DNA from: Aricia agestis
Taxonomy: Eukaryota > Arthropoda > Insecta > Lepidoptera > Lycaenidae
Reading direction: 5' to 3'
NCBI RefSeq assembly: GCF_905147365.1
Contig: NC_056418.1
Coordinates: forward strand, 5,145,262-5,209,261
Length of the DNA: 64,000 nt
Part shown: positions 12,710-23,044 of the stretch, piece by piece
Position numbering within the stretch: position 1 is the stretch's first letter
Layout of the letters: each line of letters begins with the position of its first letter
Position numbers and translations under genes: made by a program
The notes under the pieces: model-generated
Seen by the model: only the letters and a program-made list of their open reading frames with translations
The model's database searches: none
What the model was told of the DNA's origin: nothing

Positions 12710-14110
12710 TCTATACATATAAATAAAATTGGAGTGTCTGTTTGTAATATTGAAAAAACCGTTTTTTACTCGATGCATATGAATGTATATAGGGTACATA
12801 CACCAAAACAACATTTTTTACAATTTTTGTCTGTATGTCTGTCTGTCTGTTTGTTCCGGCTAATCTCTGAAATGGCTGGAGCGATTGTGACGGGACTTTT
12901 TTGGCACATACCTGATGTAGTAAGGCATAACTTAGGCTAATTTTTAACCGACTTCCGAAATGGAGGAGGATATATTTCACTTTTTTATATCGGTTCGCGG
13001 ACAACTCCGTCGTTTGTAGACCGATTACCAAAATTCTTTTGTTGTTGTACGAGATGTAGCCCGAATTTGGTAACATGATCACAAAAGTGGTGATCTGATG
13101 ATGCAATCCATGAAAAATCGACGGGAGTCCTTAAAATTTAAATGGAAACATAAAGTGATTTTGCGTTTTTATGAAGGATTTTAAGCTTAAACTATCAAAA
13201 AATAAGAATTTGCTCCGAAGTACACCCTGGTTCCGAAGGTGCTGTACAGAACTCTTGAATCGTTATTGATAAATGTTCGGCAATTTTGGTGTTGTTTCAA
13301 ACTTTCAACAACTAAAAGCATATTATTATGTCAATGTGTCAATAATACTAATCATCATCATCACTATAATTATACCATGAATCATCACATTATTATCAAA
13401 AATCTTGCCTTTGATTATTGTTCCACCGTTTGTTGACTGATTTTCAAAACTCTTTTGTTGCTATTTAGTGATATTTTTTGGGACAGACATAGACACGTCA
13501 ACTATTTCTGTATTGAATCTTCATAACTTTTTACTCCGTAGCAGCTAACTTTAGCGCAATTTCTATGTGCAATTTACAGCTTTTGTGGATCTAGATTAAA
13601 TGAACTAAAAAGTATTAAATAATTCATATTCTGTACTCAATATTTTTGTTCTCACTCTTCATTATTTTGAAGTCGGTACCAACTACCAGCTAACCTAATC
13701 GCCAGTTCTATGACAAAATATAACTGCAACTTATATTACTGGTACCGACTTCAAATAATCATAATTATTTGAAGTCAGTACCGGATTGAGAACAGAAATA
13801 CTGAGTAGGTACAGAATATGAATTATTAATTAATACTTTTTAGTTCATTTAAGAAAATTACTATTGTCGTTACCTTAGAAGTCGGTTTCAATTTTTGTTT
13901 AAAATAATAATTTTACTCTTATTCGTTATCCTTAAGATTTTCTATACAGTATTGACGTTTTCATCTACAACTTTAGGTTCATGAAAAGTTATCACATCAA
14001 CTACCTAACAAGGTCCCATTTTTACTATTTGGGTAAGGAAGGGAAAATTTCTCTCTTTTTCGTTTTCTTTTTTTATCACATTTTGCTGATGAGTCGCGGG
14101 CAACAGCTAG
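12710..14110 (+). mobile_element. Helitron-like element, 1.4 kb, nonautonomous
   Basis: Starts TCTATACATATAAATAAAAT after an A and ends GGGCAACAGCTAG before a T, matching the A/T insertion rule and CTRR end of Helitrons. It has TCTG repeats at about 12832-12852 and the Lep1-type CCGGCTAATCTCTGAAATGG stretch. It contains an AACCGACTTC...GAAGTCGGTT block (12946-13887) that is itself partly palindromic. No replicase or helicase frame is seen. The open frames within it are incidental. Confidence 0.7.
12946..13887. repeat. AACCGACTTC...GAAGTCGGTT repeat, most complete copy
   Basis: Opens AACCGACTTCCGAAATGGAG and closes GAAGTCGGTTTC, an inverted pair of about 10 bases. The middle has a second inverted arrangement: TTTAGTTCAT- and AATTCATATTCTGTACTC-type segments recur in inverse order around GGTACCGACTTC. 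Partial copies are at 6598, 21534, 23680 and 53158. Whether it is an independent transposon or an integral part of a Helitron family is unresolved. Confidence 0.6.
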
Positions 14111-14883
14111 TAATTAATATAATTATTAGCAATAAATTCATTATAATACTAAAATATTAATTTATGTCTTCTTATTGTTTTACAATTAAAACAATACAGA
14201 ATCGCGTAAGTCGTTATCCACAATGAAAGGAAAAATTATGAAATTGGCCAAATGCGAGTCGGACTGGCGTACATAGAGTTCCGTACAGTAAATTTGTATG
14301 GAAGCTCCCCTTAAATCACAAGTTTATGTACTTTTTAATTACTGATTATTAAAGCTGAAATACAATTACTTAAGTATTTTCTGAAATTTTCAAAAACCGT
14401 GTTTGTTGTATGAGATTAATCATTTATTTTATTTTAATTGGACTATTAGCTTTTGTAGCGACAACAAAAATACTTACATAATTTGTAAAAAATTAAAATA
14501 TAAAAAAAGAATATAGACCTAGAGATAGAGAATGGGTACTAAGCTAAGTACAGAAAAGTTTTAACGTGACTTTGGCTATAATTAATTTACAAACTCACCT
14601 CCGAAAAAACTATTTCATCGAAATATAAGTATTAACTAGGATAATTATACATTTTATTTGAATAAATTGTTAGTAAATCTATATTAAAATCTCTTTAACC
14701 GAACAATTTTGTTTCTTAATATTTATTTCCAAAGATATTTAAAAAAAAACATGAAAAATAGAGAAGAATCGCCCGAGTAGTTACAGGTTTATGCTAAGCT
14801 AAAATGAATCTTATTGCGATGCGTATACGCTTGGTCTTTGGTTGTTGCAAGGTTATCGTTTTTGATTGAGATTAATCCCCGCC
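14111..14883. other. No gene; fragment of a TTCCGTAC-type repeat
   Basis: Around 14250-14320, CGAGTCGGACTGGCGTACAT and GAGTTCCGTACAG resemble a widespread lepidopteran repeat whose other end (TTGACTACGGAACCCTAAAAA) is at about 53735. The remainder is AT-rich noncoding sequence. Confidence 0.4.
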
Positions 14884-14952
14884 TTAAATGTAAAAAGGAG
14901 CAAAATATTGCATAGCTATGCAATATTTTTCTTGGCTCCTTTTTACATTTAA
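14884..14952. repeat. Near-perfect hairpin
   Basis: TTAAATGTAAAAAGGAGC with AAAATATTGCATAG is followed directly by its reverse complement, with one small bulge (TTCTTGG against CAAA). The arms are about 32 bases with almost no loop. It is most likely a foldback element; a structured RNA is possible but unsupported. Confidence 0.75.
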
Positions 14953-15151
14953 TGTTTTGGTGGGATTGATTAGAAGACATTAGGTTGGTTGTACCTACAC
15001 GCTAGGTTAAGCATGCATAATAGTTCTGCATGAGCAGATAACATATTACATGCCTACATAGTTACAGTGGATAACCGCATACTTTGTCGCAAATCGCAAT
15101 CACGCTATATTATATGTTCAACATGATTTTGTATCTCATGATTGATTATAC

Positions 15152-15360
15152 CAGTGTTTCCCAACCTTTTTCAGCCTGCAGTCTGCACGGATTTCTAGTA
15201 ATCAAGCACAGTTTTCATAGACCCCTTAATAAAAGAATTAATAAACAGCAAAAAATTCCGAATATTATGTATGGCCCAGAGATGACACCGCGGACCCCTG
15301 TACATAATATTATACTCACGGACCCCCAGGGGTCCGCGGATGACAGGTTGGAAAACACTG
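15152..15360. mobile_element. hAT-like MITE
   Basis: Ends CAGTGTTTCCCAACC and GGTTGGAAAACACTG are inverted repeats. The flanks GATTATAC (15144-15151) and AATTATAC (15361-15368) form an 8-bp duplication with one mismatch. The interior carries GCGGACCCCTG and CCCAGGGGTCCGC segments. No coding capacity. A related, less well bounded block is at about 37995-38310. Confidence 0.8.
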
Positions 15361-15368
15361 AATTATAC

Positions 15369-16714
15369 ACTAATATTACCAATAATAATAATCAATAGTA
15401 TGTAGATTGAGTGTAAGATTTTGTCACATCTGGGACGTTAACTAATATTGCTCATTTGGAGCGTAGTTGTAGTATTTAGTATCACAGAACCACAAAATAT
15501 ACAATGTGCCATTTTACAACCGTGAGAAAGAGAAAAAATTTGAGAGCCAATTTGTCGATAAAATATGCCATAGATCATGACATTAAAGGATCGGACACCG
15601 GTGTCGGGACACATTGTATATTAGTAGTACCAAACAGAACTGAAAAATTAACCTACGTAAGTGGGTAGTATCGTAGTATTGAATGAACTTACACTCCGCA
15701 CTGGCGGTCCGCCATTTTGTGACCCCTGAAGTAGACTAATAGTATTTAATAATGATTATGAGTGAGTTGCAAAGAACCTGAATTTTAACTGGCCAGTAAA
15801 AAAGGTCAAAATAGTTTCAAGTTTGCCTTGACTTGCCGCCATATTTTCGCCAAAGCGTCGACATACTGAAGTGGAAACATGGGAAGATACTTATTGGTTT
15901 TGTAGAAAAAAAGGGCAAAATGTGCAGTCCTTCGCACAGAGACCCCACTCGAAATAAGTGGCTCTCGCCTGCTTGTTTAAACAAACGTAGCCCTCCAAAT
16001 TATACCATGGGAAAGATTAACAAATATTGACTTCGTCAACAAATAATTCTGCCTTCAAAACCAGAATAAATTAGGTAGAATGACTATTTAAATCTATTCC
16101 CATTCATTTACAAACACTTAAGAAAACTGTTGTTTTATTAGCGTGCCTAATTTTGTGTCCTACTTTTTTGGGTTAAATTCTTGGCTAGTCACCACCATTT
16201 ATCAAGTATCACACGTTGAAACATGGAAGGTTTTAAAAAAATTGTACTTGGAAAAATACAACATTTTAATTTTTAACTATGGATGGTGTAGGTACGAGCA
16301 CCATAACAGATTTCTATGAAAATTAATTTCAAATAGCGATTAAATATTTTATTTTATTTATTGTTGCTTTGAATTCACTCTAAACTTAAAAATTTCACAA
16401 TAAGTTCACACGAAATCATTTAGAGCACGTAAGCGCATTCGTTCACGGGCTTAGCGTTTCGATTTAAAATGTATCATAATATTATTGTATGCAATTACAT
16501 TCGCGGACACAAATGATCTTTATTTCTATGCTGATAAGGTCGATTTGGAGGTTTTTGATGACTGTACCCACGCTCGTGATTCGACAATAAGTTCCCATAC
16601 GTGACAACGACCCTTCCTGGGTGTTCCTGTATCTTGGAATGTGTTAGCAATTCCTGTTACTATTAACTCTTGGAAAAGGATACAATATGAGCTTCATACA
16701 TAAATCCTTTATTA
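15369..16714. other. No recognisable gene
   Basis: Noncoding AT-rich sequence; the open frame at 15833-16030 shows no known domain. Nothing further seen. Confidence 0.4.
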
Positions 16715-16858
16715 TACCAAGTAGGTAGATGTTGCCGCAGTCCGCAACGTTGAGACTAGGGAAGTTGAGACGAAATTCGTTATCGCGCGGGAACTATATT
16801 TTCCGGATTTAAATAGAGTAGGACGGTCCTCCCGGGACTCAAGTACCGTATCCTACCG

Positions 16859-16910
16859 TATACTAGTTCCATATTCTTATAAATTTTTATAAGAATATGG
16901 AACTAGTATA
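16859..16910. repeat. Perfect 25-bp-arm palindrome
   Basis: The arm beginning TATACTAGTTCCATATTC (25 bases) is followed by TT and then its exact reverse complement ending GGAACTAGTATA. It adjoins a degraded Lep1-like fragment (16715-16858). Perfect arms imply recent origin or an assembly fold-back artefact. Confidence 0.85.
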
Positions 16911-16923
16911 AGATAAGGATTAA

Positions 16924-17017
16924 GGGAGATCGCAGACGGCACACTTTTGGCCGGGCCATGCAGACTATGTGCGCCACAGACTCGATCACACAAAAAGTGT
17001 GCCGTCTGCGATCTCAC
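16924..17017. mobile_element. 94-bp MITE flanked by TAA
   Basis: Arms GGGAGATCGCAGACGGCACA and the reverse complement of GTGAGATCGCAGACGGCACA; about 22 bases match exactly apart from the second base. Both sides are flanked by TAA (16921-16923 and 17018-17020). A 3-bp TWA duplication and G-rich ends fit the PIF/Harbinger superfamily. It is too small to encode anything. Confidence 0.8.
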
Positions 17018-17164
17018 TAAAAAAATACTTACTTCTAACTCCTATAGTTTTTAGTAGAAGGTAAGCCCTTACCATCAGACTGCTATTTTGCATAATCCAT
17101 TTAAACCTCAAGTCATAAAATTGAAATGGGATTTTTTTCTCTGGAGCCTGTTTTTTTATAGAAT

Positions 17165-17505
17165 CTTTACTTAATATTATAATTGGGAAGAGTTTGTTTG
17201 TTTGTTTATCTCAGGAACTACTGGTCCGATTAGAAAAAATATTTCAGTGTTAGATAGACCATTTATCGAGGAAGGCTATAGGCTATATTTCATCACGCTA
17301 ATACTAATAGGAGCGAAGAAATAGAGGAAAGTGTGGAAAAAACGGGGGGAAATTACTTGAAAGGGCTTATTTGAATGCGCTAATCTCAGGAACTACTGTC
17401 CGATTTGAAAAATTATTTCAGTGTTAGATAGCCTATTTATCGAGGAAGACTATAGGCTATATTCTATCACGCTAAGACTAATAGGAGCGAAGAAATAGTA
17501 TGGTC
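17165..17505 (+). repeat. Helitron-derived tandem repeat, two units
   Basis: The unit of about 178 bp (CTCAGGAACTACTGG, TTTCAGTGTTAGATAG, TTATCGAGGAAG, CACGCTAA...TAATAGGAGCGAAGAAAT) occurs twice, the second incomplete. It is the reverse-complement relative of the longer array at 60345-61145. Upstream TAATATTATAATTGGGAAG and GTTTGTTTGTTT resemble a Lep1-like 5' end. Confidence 0.7.
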
Positions 17506-17520
17506 GACTTAAGTAAATTC

Positions 17521-18044
17521 AATGTTAGCTGTGATTGGGTGGATGGGTTTGACTTAACGCAACCAAATTACTTCGGTCCGCCATCTGCCTAGGAATCAAC
17601 TTCTCAGATAGTACAACCATTTTGACACTGATTTTTTTTATGTAATATATTATATAGACTAATATTTGAAAAGGTTTGTCCTTGACCTTGTCATTCACTA
17701 TCAGTACATTTACTGAACATGTAATGTGATGAAAACGGAAACTGATAAAAGATTTTAACAAAAAAATATTTAAATATTATGGCTGTAACTTCATATGAAC
17801 TGTAATAAAAAAAAACATGACATGCTCACTATTTTTTTTGTCATTAATTTGTTATTCTTTATTTTATCATTTAATAACATAAAAAAACTGTAATCCTTTT
17901 TAACTTAACATGACATTATTGACAGCTCTTGAACATGTTGCATGGATGAAGTGATGTTAAACTCGAGATTATACATTATTAAAAATTGACAAGGCAGGCA
18001 GAGGAGGCATCCACAAGGAACTAAAATGATGCCTGGTTCATTTA
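17521..18044. other. No recognisable gene
   Basis: AT-rich; the open frames at 17525-17761 (minus) and 17905-18111 (minus) lack recognisable domains, and the second overlaps a TCTG microsatellite. Confidence 0.4.
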
Positions 18045-18278
18045 TCCATACTACTTTTATAAATGCGAAAGTATATCTGTCTGTCTGTCTGTCTGTCTGT
18101 CTCGCTTTCACGCCAAAACTACTGAACCGATTGCAATGAAATTTTGTACACAGTTATTCAAGAGTCTGAGAAAGGACATAGGCTACATTTTGATGTGGGA
18201 AAATATCTTATTTCCATGAACAAAATTTTTGTCAAATTTAAAAACTTTTTAAAACCCTGGTAAGTGTTACCCCACTTA
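18045..18278 (+). mobile_element. Lep1-like Helitron fragment with (TCTG)n
   Basis: TTTATAAATGCGAAAGTATA, about seven TCTG units at 18076-18103, then CTTTCACGCCAAAACTACTG and GGACATAGGCTAC: the standard 5' half of a Lep1-like element. The expected CTAG end is missing, and the 73-bp MITE at 18279 sits in its right part. Confidence 0.7.
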
Positions 18279-18351
18279 GGGCCGCGCTACACCGGAATGG
18301 CAGCGCTGAAAGGGCTCGCCTCGCTGCTGCCATTCTGGTGTAGCGCGGCCC
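18279..18351. mobile_element. 73-bp palindromic MITE flanked by TTA
   Basis: GGGCCGCGCTACACCGGAAT pairs with ATTCTGGTGTAGCGCGGCCC with one mismatch, and the arms continue through GGCAGC. TTA lies on each side (18276-18278 and 18352-18354). Strongly GC-rich against its AT-rich surroundings. Consistent with a PIF/Harbinger-type miniature element. Confidence 0.85.
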
Positions 18352-18397
18352 TTAATTAATCAAAATACCCAAAAACAGCTGTGCAGTGTGCATATAA

Positions 18398-18793
18398 TCT
18401 ATACTAATATTATAAATACGAAAGTATCTCTGTCTGTCTGCCTATTTGTCAGTCTCGCTTTCACGCCAAACGCCAAAACTACCGAACCGATTGTAATGAA
18501 ATTTTGTATACAGATAGTGTAAAGCCTGAGAAAGGACATAGGCTACTTTTTTACTGGAAAAAAGGGTTGTAAGGGGGTGAAAATGCGTAAATTTGTTCAA
18601 ATTAAGTTAGTTCCAAAAATTCATAATAGATGGCACCGTGCGTCTTCTACATCGCGCTGACGCTTGCTCAAAAGTCTTTCAATAAGAGGTGGTATCATCT
18701 TAACATTTAAGTTTCATTTTTTTTCGATTGTTATATCTATTCCACGGTATTAACCGGGTTTTTTTACGGGTTTAAATTACGGGCAACAGCTAG
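18398..18793 (+). mobile_element. Complete Lep1-like Helitron (396 bp)
   Basis: Begins TCTATACTAATATTATAAAT after an A and ends GGGCAACAGCTAG before a T, as expected for Helitron insertion between A and T. Inside are TCTGTCTGCC, CTTTCACGCC, ACCGAACCGATTGTAATG and GGACATAGGCTAC. Short, noncoding and nonautonomous. It is the cleanest copy in the window. Confidence 0.85.
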
Positions 18794-19379
18794 TAAAATA
18801 TATTTTAACCTTCATAAAATAATTATTTGATGTGGCCTATTTCACCCCTTAAAGGTGTAATTTTTGGAAATGTTCCTAGGGTTCCATAAACATTTTCCAT
18901 AAATGTCCTATATGAATATGAGCAATATCTGTCTAGATTTTTTTTAAATATAATGGATAGTAGAGATATTATAATAATGGCATCAATTTTATAATCATAA
19001 TTATCAAATTGATAGTAACTTTAATTTAATTATTATCTACCAACCAAACACGAATACATCCAAATATTCTTATACATATAATATATAAAAAACTAGGTAG
19101 ATTTTGATGACACCAAAATTGAAGATACCCTTGTATGTAAGAAGAAAATCTACACTACAATTTGAATAATATCTCCAAATTTTTTATACATTATGGGCTC
19201 TCTAAACTCATTACCTTAATGACCTTTACTTTATTCCAATCCAGTAACCCAATACAGCATTGGATTGCTACTGGAATAATATAAACTGGTAGTGTAGTGC
19301 TATGAATTGTATTTCAGTGCATTCCAGAGGCCGAATAATGTAAACCATAACATAAGTTTATTGTATCATTACTAATGAT
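18794..19379. other. No recognisable gene
   Basis: AT-rich noncoding sequence, with an imperfect inverted ATTCCAATCCAGTA segment at about 19235-19275. Confidence 0.4.
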
Positions 19380-19820
19380 GACAATCAAGACGATGTAGAC
19401 CTCGAAAGAGAGCATAGGGCATTGTAGGTTATGGCAAATATGTTGGTGCATAGATTTAGTCGTTGCACGGACGCTGTAAAAATTACTCTTTTTAAGGCTT
19501 ACTGCACCTCTTTTTACACCTGCTGCAGCTTATGGGCCAACTACACCAATAAAACATACAATGCCCTACGCATTCAATATAATAATGCTTTTAGAGCACT
19601 GCTGCAGCTGCCGCGTTTCTGTAGTACCTCAGCCATGTTTGCTTTTGCGGATGTAGATAGTTTTGAAGCTATACTCCGCAAAAGAACTGCATCGCTACTG
19701 GCCAGGGTCCGCGGCAGCAGTCACAGTGTCCTGAGGGAGATAGTCGACAGCGGGGATTGTCCTCTGATCGACTTTATGATAAATAGGACTAAATCTCTTT
19801 TTAGAATAGAATACTAATTA
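19380..19820 (+). pseudogene. Non-LTR retrotransposon remnant (3' end of the RT ORF)
   Basis: The frame reads DDVDLEREHRAL, a stop codon, then MANMLVHRFSRC through LFKAYCTSFYTCCSLWANY, NNAFRALLQLPRFCSTSAMF, DVDSFEAILRK and HSVLREI to a stop. This is the region after the reverse-transcriptase palm and thumb in CR1/Jockey-group LINEs. The RT core is absent and a stop codon interrupts the reading, so it is a 5'-truncated dead copy. It lies just downstream (in spinster orientation) of spinster exon 1. The larger remnant at 58820-60345 appears to be of a similar clade but does not include this segment. Confidence 0.75.
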
Positions 19821-20088
19821 CTAACATAGCGATAAGTTTATTTACTAACAATTTTATGGATCTGAGTTATCTGAAATAAACATATTTTATTTATACCTAA
19901 CCAATTTACACCAACCAATTTATATCTTATAGTTAATTGTCTCATTAAAGCCTACCACATGTCATTAAATGTTGGTTAAGCTATAGTATGTTTATTTCTG
20001 ATAAGAATATTCAAGGAGGTAGTGTAGAGAAAGGGAAAGTAGGGTATGTTTTGAACATGGTAATAGGTAGTGTACTGCAAACACTTAC

Positions 20089-20293
20089 CCGCCAACGTGA
20101 ATCTGTCCATGTAGTTGATGAGGTTGACATAGCACAGTATCCCCACTGTCATGTATTCGAAGAACGTAACTTCACTTAGGTTGTCGCGTCTCCTGCCCTG
20201 CTTGTCTTGCAATAACGATGTTGCGGACTCATTGTCACCGTTCGCAACCAACTGCTGGTCCGAAGCATTCGGCGTTATGCTACTTTGGTCCAT
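20089..20293 (-). CDS. spin: Spinster-family transporter, first coding exon (partial)
   Basis: The exon encodes MDQSSITPNASDQQLVANGD, an acidic and polar cytosolic leader, then FFEYMTVGILCYVNLINYMDRFTLAG, the start of transmembrane helix 1 with the NYMDRFT signature of Spinster/Spns proteins. These are major-facilitator carriers of late endosomes and lysosomes; vertebrate SPNS1 exports lysophospholipids. The exon ends FTLAG at a GTAAGT donor (20088-20083). An in-frame GTG lies four codons upstream, but the first ATG is at 20293. No continuation exon (expected to encode something like the VL-D---F motif) is visible in the 20 kb to the left, so intron 1 probably exceeds 20 kb and reaches beyond the window. 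Confidence 0.85.
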
Positions 20294-20568
20294 AGTTCTG
20301 ATCACCCAAAAACGGTAATGATATAACCACCCCCGAACACTTCGAAGTTTTAAGTTGATCTGATGTAAGCCGCTTTTGTTATGCTCTATTAAGATTACAG
20401 AATGTGTTTAAAGGTACAATAAACCCGGGCAATGGGTAGGTTCTAAAAATTATGTATTTTTAGTTCACGGCGACACGTCCTATTCGAAACACGTAACCGG
20501 GACAAACTGACAAGTGTGAAGTGACAACTGTTGAATTTTGAAGTGTCAGCAATGTCAAAATGATTATA

Positions 20569-20594
20569 ATGTTTTTTTTTTTTTTTTTTTTTTT
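20569..20594. repeat. T homopolymer tract upstream of spinster
   Basis: About 26 consecutive T residues immediately left of the segment shared with the SLC33A1 upstream region. It could be a poly(A) scar of a minus-strand retroposition or a simple microsatellite. Confidence 0.85.
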
Positions 20595-20600
20595 CATATA

Positions 20601-20945
20601 ATGGCACTTCGGCTATAACCATGGCCAGTGTCGAGTATAATATTATGGCGGGAAAACAATATTCTTTATACAATTTTTTTCTATATTATCGTCAGGTCAG
20701 TCAGGTCTAAAGTCTAGTCAAAGTCTAAGTATAAAGTAAATACAGTCAAGAAGTCAAGTCGGTCGATTCAGTAAAGTGGTAGGACGCTTTACTGAAACTT
20801 TTGATGGAGTTTTGGAGGGAACACAAAAGAGCACGTTTCTGGTTATTACATCACTTTCCTACACTTGTGCACGATAACTAATATTTAATGGTTAATATCC
20901 TACCAATATTACACATTAAAAACCCAGATAACACAATTTTAGGAA
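20601..20945. promoter_or_regulatory. Spinster upstream segment, also present upstream of SLC33A1
   Basis: Two adjoining blocks match 30547-31137. Block P (20601-20782; contains ATGGCACTTCGGCTATA, GGCCAGTGTCGAGTATA and TTATGGCGGGAAAACAATAT) matches 30799-30962 plus 31123-31137 in inverse orientation. Block Q (20754-20945; CAAGAAGTCAAGTCGGTCG to CATTAAAAACCCAG) matches 30547-30776 directly. Block P starts about 310 bp upstream of the spinster ATG. A promoter role is inferred only from position; no TATA box or initiator was established. Confidence 0.55.
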
Positions 20946-21012
20946 AATAATATAAAAACACAACATCACTCTTTCACATTCTCCCAAAAACCGATTATAA
21001 TGTTGGTATCAA

Positions 21013-22985
21013 CCATAGACATAATATATACTGTCGTAAAGACCACCTGACAACTCGAAAATGCGTGACCATTTTTGATCTGTCAATGTGTGCGTGTGCT
21101 AGTGATGTATATTTTACTATCGATAGTATAGTATTTTGCTATCGATAGTTTAGTCCGTTCGAGTTATTTTACCTGAGTTTCTATAAGAAATAAATAATAT
21201 GCAACTTTGATAGATTTGTATTTCAAATTAGGTATCATAAATTTTAATTGGCAAAAAAAAGGTGACGATTGAAAAGTAGATACACATTTTCTTTTGGAAT
21301 GATTTTTCAATCGTCGGATATGTTATGACATGAGGTTCTTATAGGGGTAAATAATTTACACTTAACACATTATAAAGTTACTTATTTATTACTCAGGTAA
21401 AATCTATCTGGTAAATCAGTCCTTACATTGAAAGTAAACGTTGAAAGTAAACAACACACATAGTATATTATATTTTATTCTTAAATTAAATACATATTAT
21501 AAAATATCATAATATTTTATTACAATTATTTTGAACCGACTTCCAAACAGGAGGAGTCTAGACGTTCGCCTGTGGATATGTTTTTATGTATGTTCAACGA
21601 TTACTCCGCCGTTTATGAACCGATTTTCAAATTTTTTCTTTTGCTGTACATTGTATTGTTCCGAGTAGGTACCTAATCGCCAGTTCTCTGACAGAATAGG
21701 TATAACAGCAACTTATATACTTAGGACTGGTACCGACTTCAAAATTATGAAGATTGAGTACAGAATAAGGATTATTTAATACTTTTTAGTTCATATAAGT
21801 ATAATCTTAAATGAACTAAAAAGCATTAATTGCTTATAATTGCTTATTTTTAATAATTGCTTCAGTAACAAGTGCAACAGTATGTCAAACTTACTGGCAC
21901 AAATAAAGTTGGGATAGCTCCTTTAACCAAAATAGTATTTATTCTAATTTTTTTTTTAAATTTTCAATGAAATGTTTGCCTACATATTGTTGAATTTTTC
22001 TTGGGATTCCAACCAACACGCCCAATTAATTTCAGCCATTTTCCTCTTATTAGAGGATCTTGAGAGAATCTGTAATACAAATGATTATGATATATAAATA
22101 TAAACCTTCCTCTAGTTTTAGAGTCACTCTATATTATAGTAGTTATATTATATTAGCTATATTATACTATACTATATTATATTAGTTAAAATAAGATAAT
22201 ATGTCCTTTTTAGTCCGGCCGCACATTTTCCGAATTTCTGATCACAAAAATTCGGACGCCCCGCCCCGCTCATACATTTTGACACGTCAGAAATTCTTTT
22301 AGTATTATGGGTCTACAACAAAATGTATGAACAGAGTGCGTTCCGCCGGGCGTCCGAATTTTTCTGATCAGAAATTTCGGATAATGTGCAGCCGGGCTTA
22401 AGGTGATAAATATAAAGGTAAATGATTTTTATTTTAGATTTATGTTATTGTAAAATATCGATAAGCATATCGATAAATTTGATTCAAGCACTAGCGTATA
22501 TGTAAGAAATTTTGATGAAAAATTTTTCTTCAAAATTTGTGTAATATAGGAACAATAGTACCTTTAGTTACGCAAAATATGAAAGTAAAAGGGAGGATTC
22601 ACAATATTTTATTTGAAATAGAGAACTAAAGACCAGAATATAGCAAAAATAAACACATCGTAGCAATTAGGACATGAAGATTAATTACGGGTGAAATGTA
22701 TATTTTTCAGGATTATTCCTATGATTTACACTGCAATCACTCACAGCACAAGTTATTATTGTTATATATAATAGTATTTGTTGAAAATAACATACGATTT
22801 AAATAATAAATTGCAAATACCGAAAGGGCATAAAAACGATTGACGACTTTTGACGACCTGTCAAATAAAAGTTGTTACAATTTTCATTAGACTGCCTCTC
22901 TCTTTTCATCTTGTTATAATTCCATAAAGGATTTTCTTCTCTCTCGCACTCTTTGTTGGTCTTTAGCATTATATTATGTCTATGG
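21013..22985. mobile_element. CCATAGACAT-ended element, about 2 kb
   Basis: Begins CCATAGACATAATATA and ends with the exact reverse complement TATATTATGTCTATGG (16-base terminal repeats), flanked by TATCAA on both sides (21007-21012 and 22986-22991). The interior is noncoding, with several ATCGATAG motifs, an AACCGACTTC fragment at about 21534, and a smaller MITE at 22213-22397. Much of the interior (21024-22687) recurs at 23045-24396. I cannot assign it to a superfamily. Confidence 0.7.
22213..22397. mobile_element. 185-bp MITE flanked by TTA, with an empty site nearby
   Basis: Ends GTCCGGCCGCACATT and the reverse complement of GCCCGGCTGCACATT; the inverted repeats continue through CCGAA(T)TTCTGATCA. 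TTA lies on each side (22210-22212 and 22398-22400). The paralogous copy at about 24100 reads CCTTTTTAAAGGTGATAAAT with no insert, so this is a genuine insertion. PIF/Harbinger-like by its 3-bp target site. Confidence 0.9.
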
Positions 22986-23044
22986 TATCAACTACCTACA
23001 TCATAGAGTGTGTTCCTAAACTCTGTACATATTAAGTACCATAA

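Noticed and set aside
12832..12852. TCTG and CAGA runs (here, 18076, 33280, 58740) as independent microsatellites
   Set aside because: They are integral parts of Lep1-like Helitrons or the GGTTCCGTAGTC repeat.
20294..20305. Upstream GTG as the start of spinster
   Set aside because: Nuclear animal genes rarely use GTG; the ATG at 20293 is four codons downstream and in good context.
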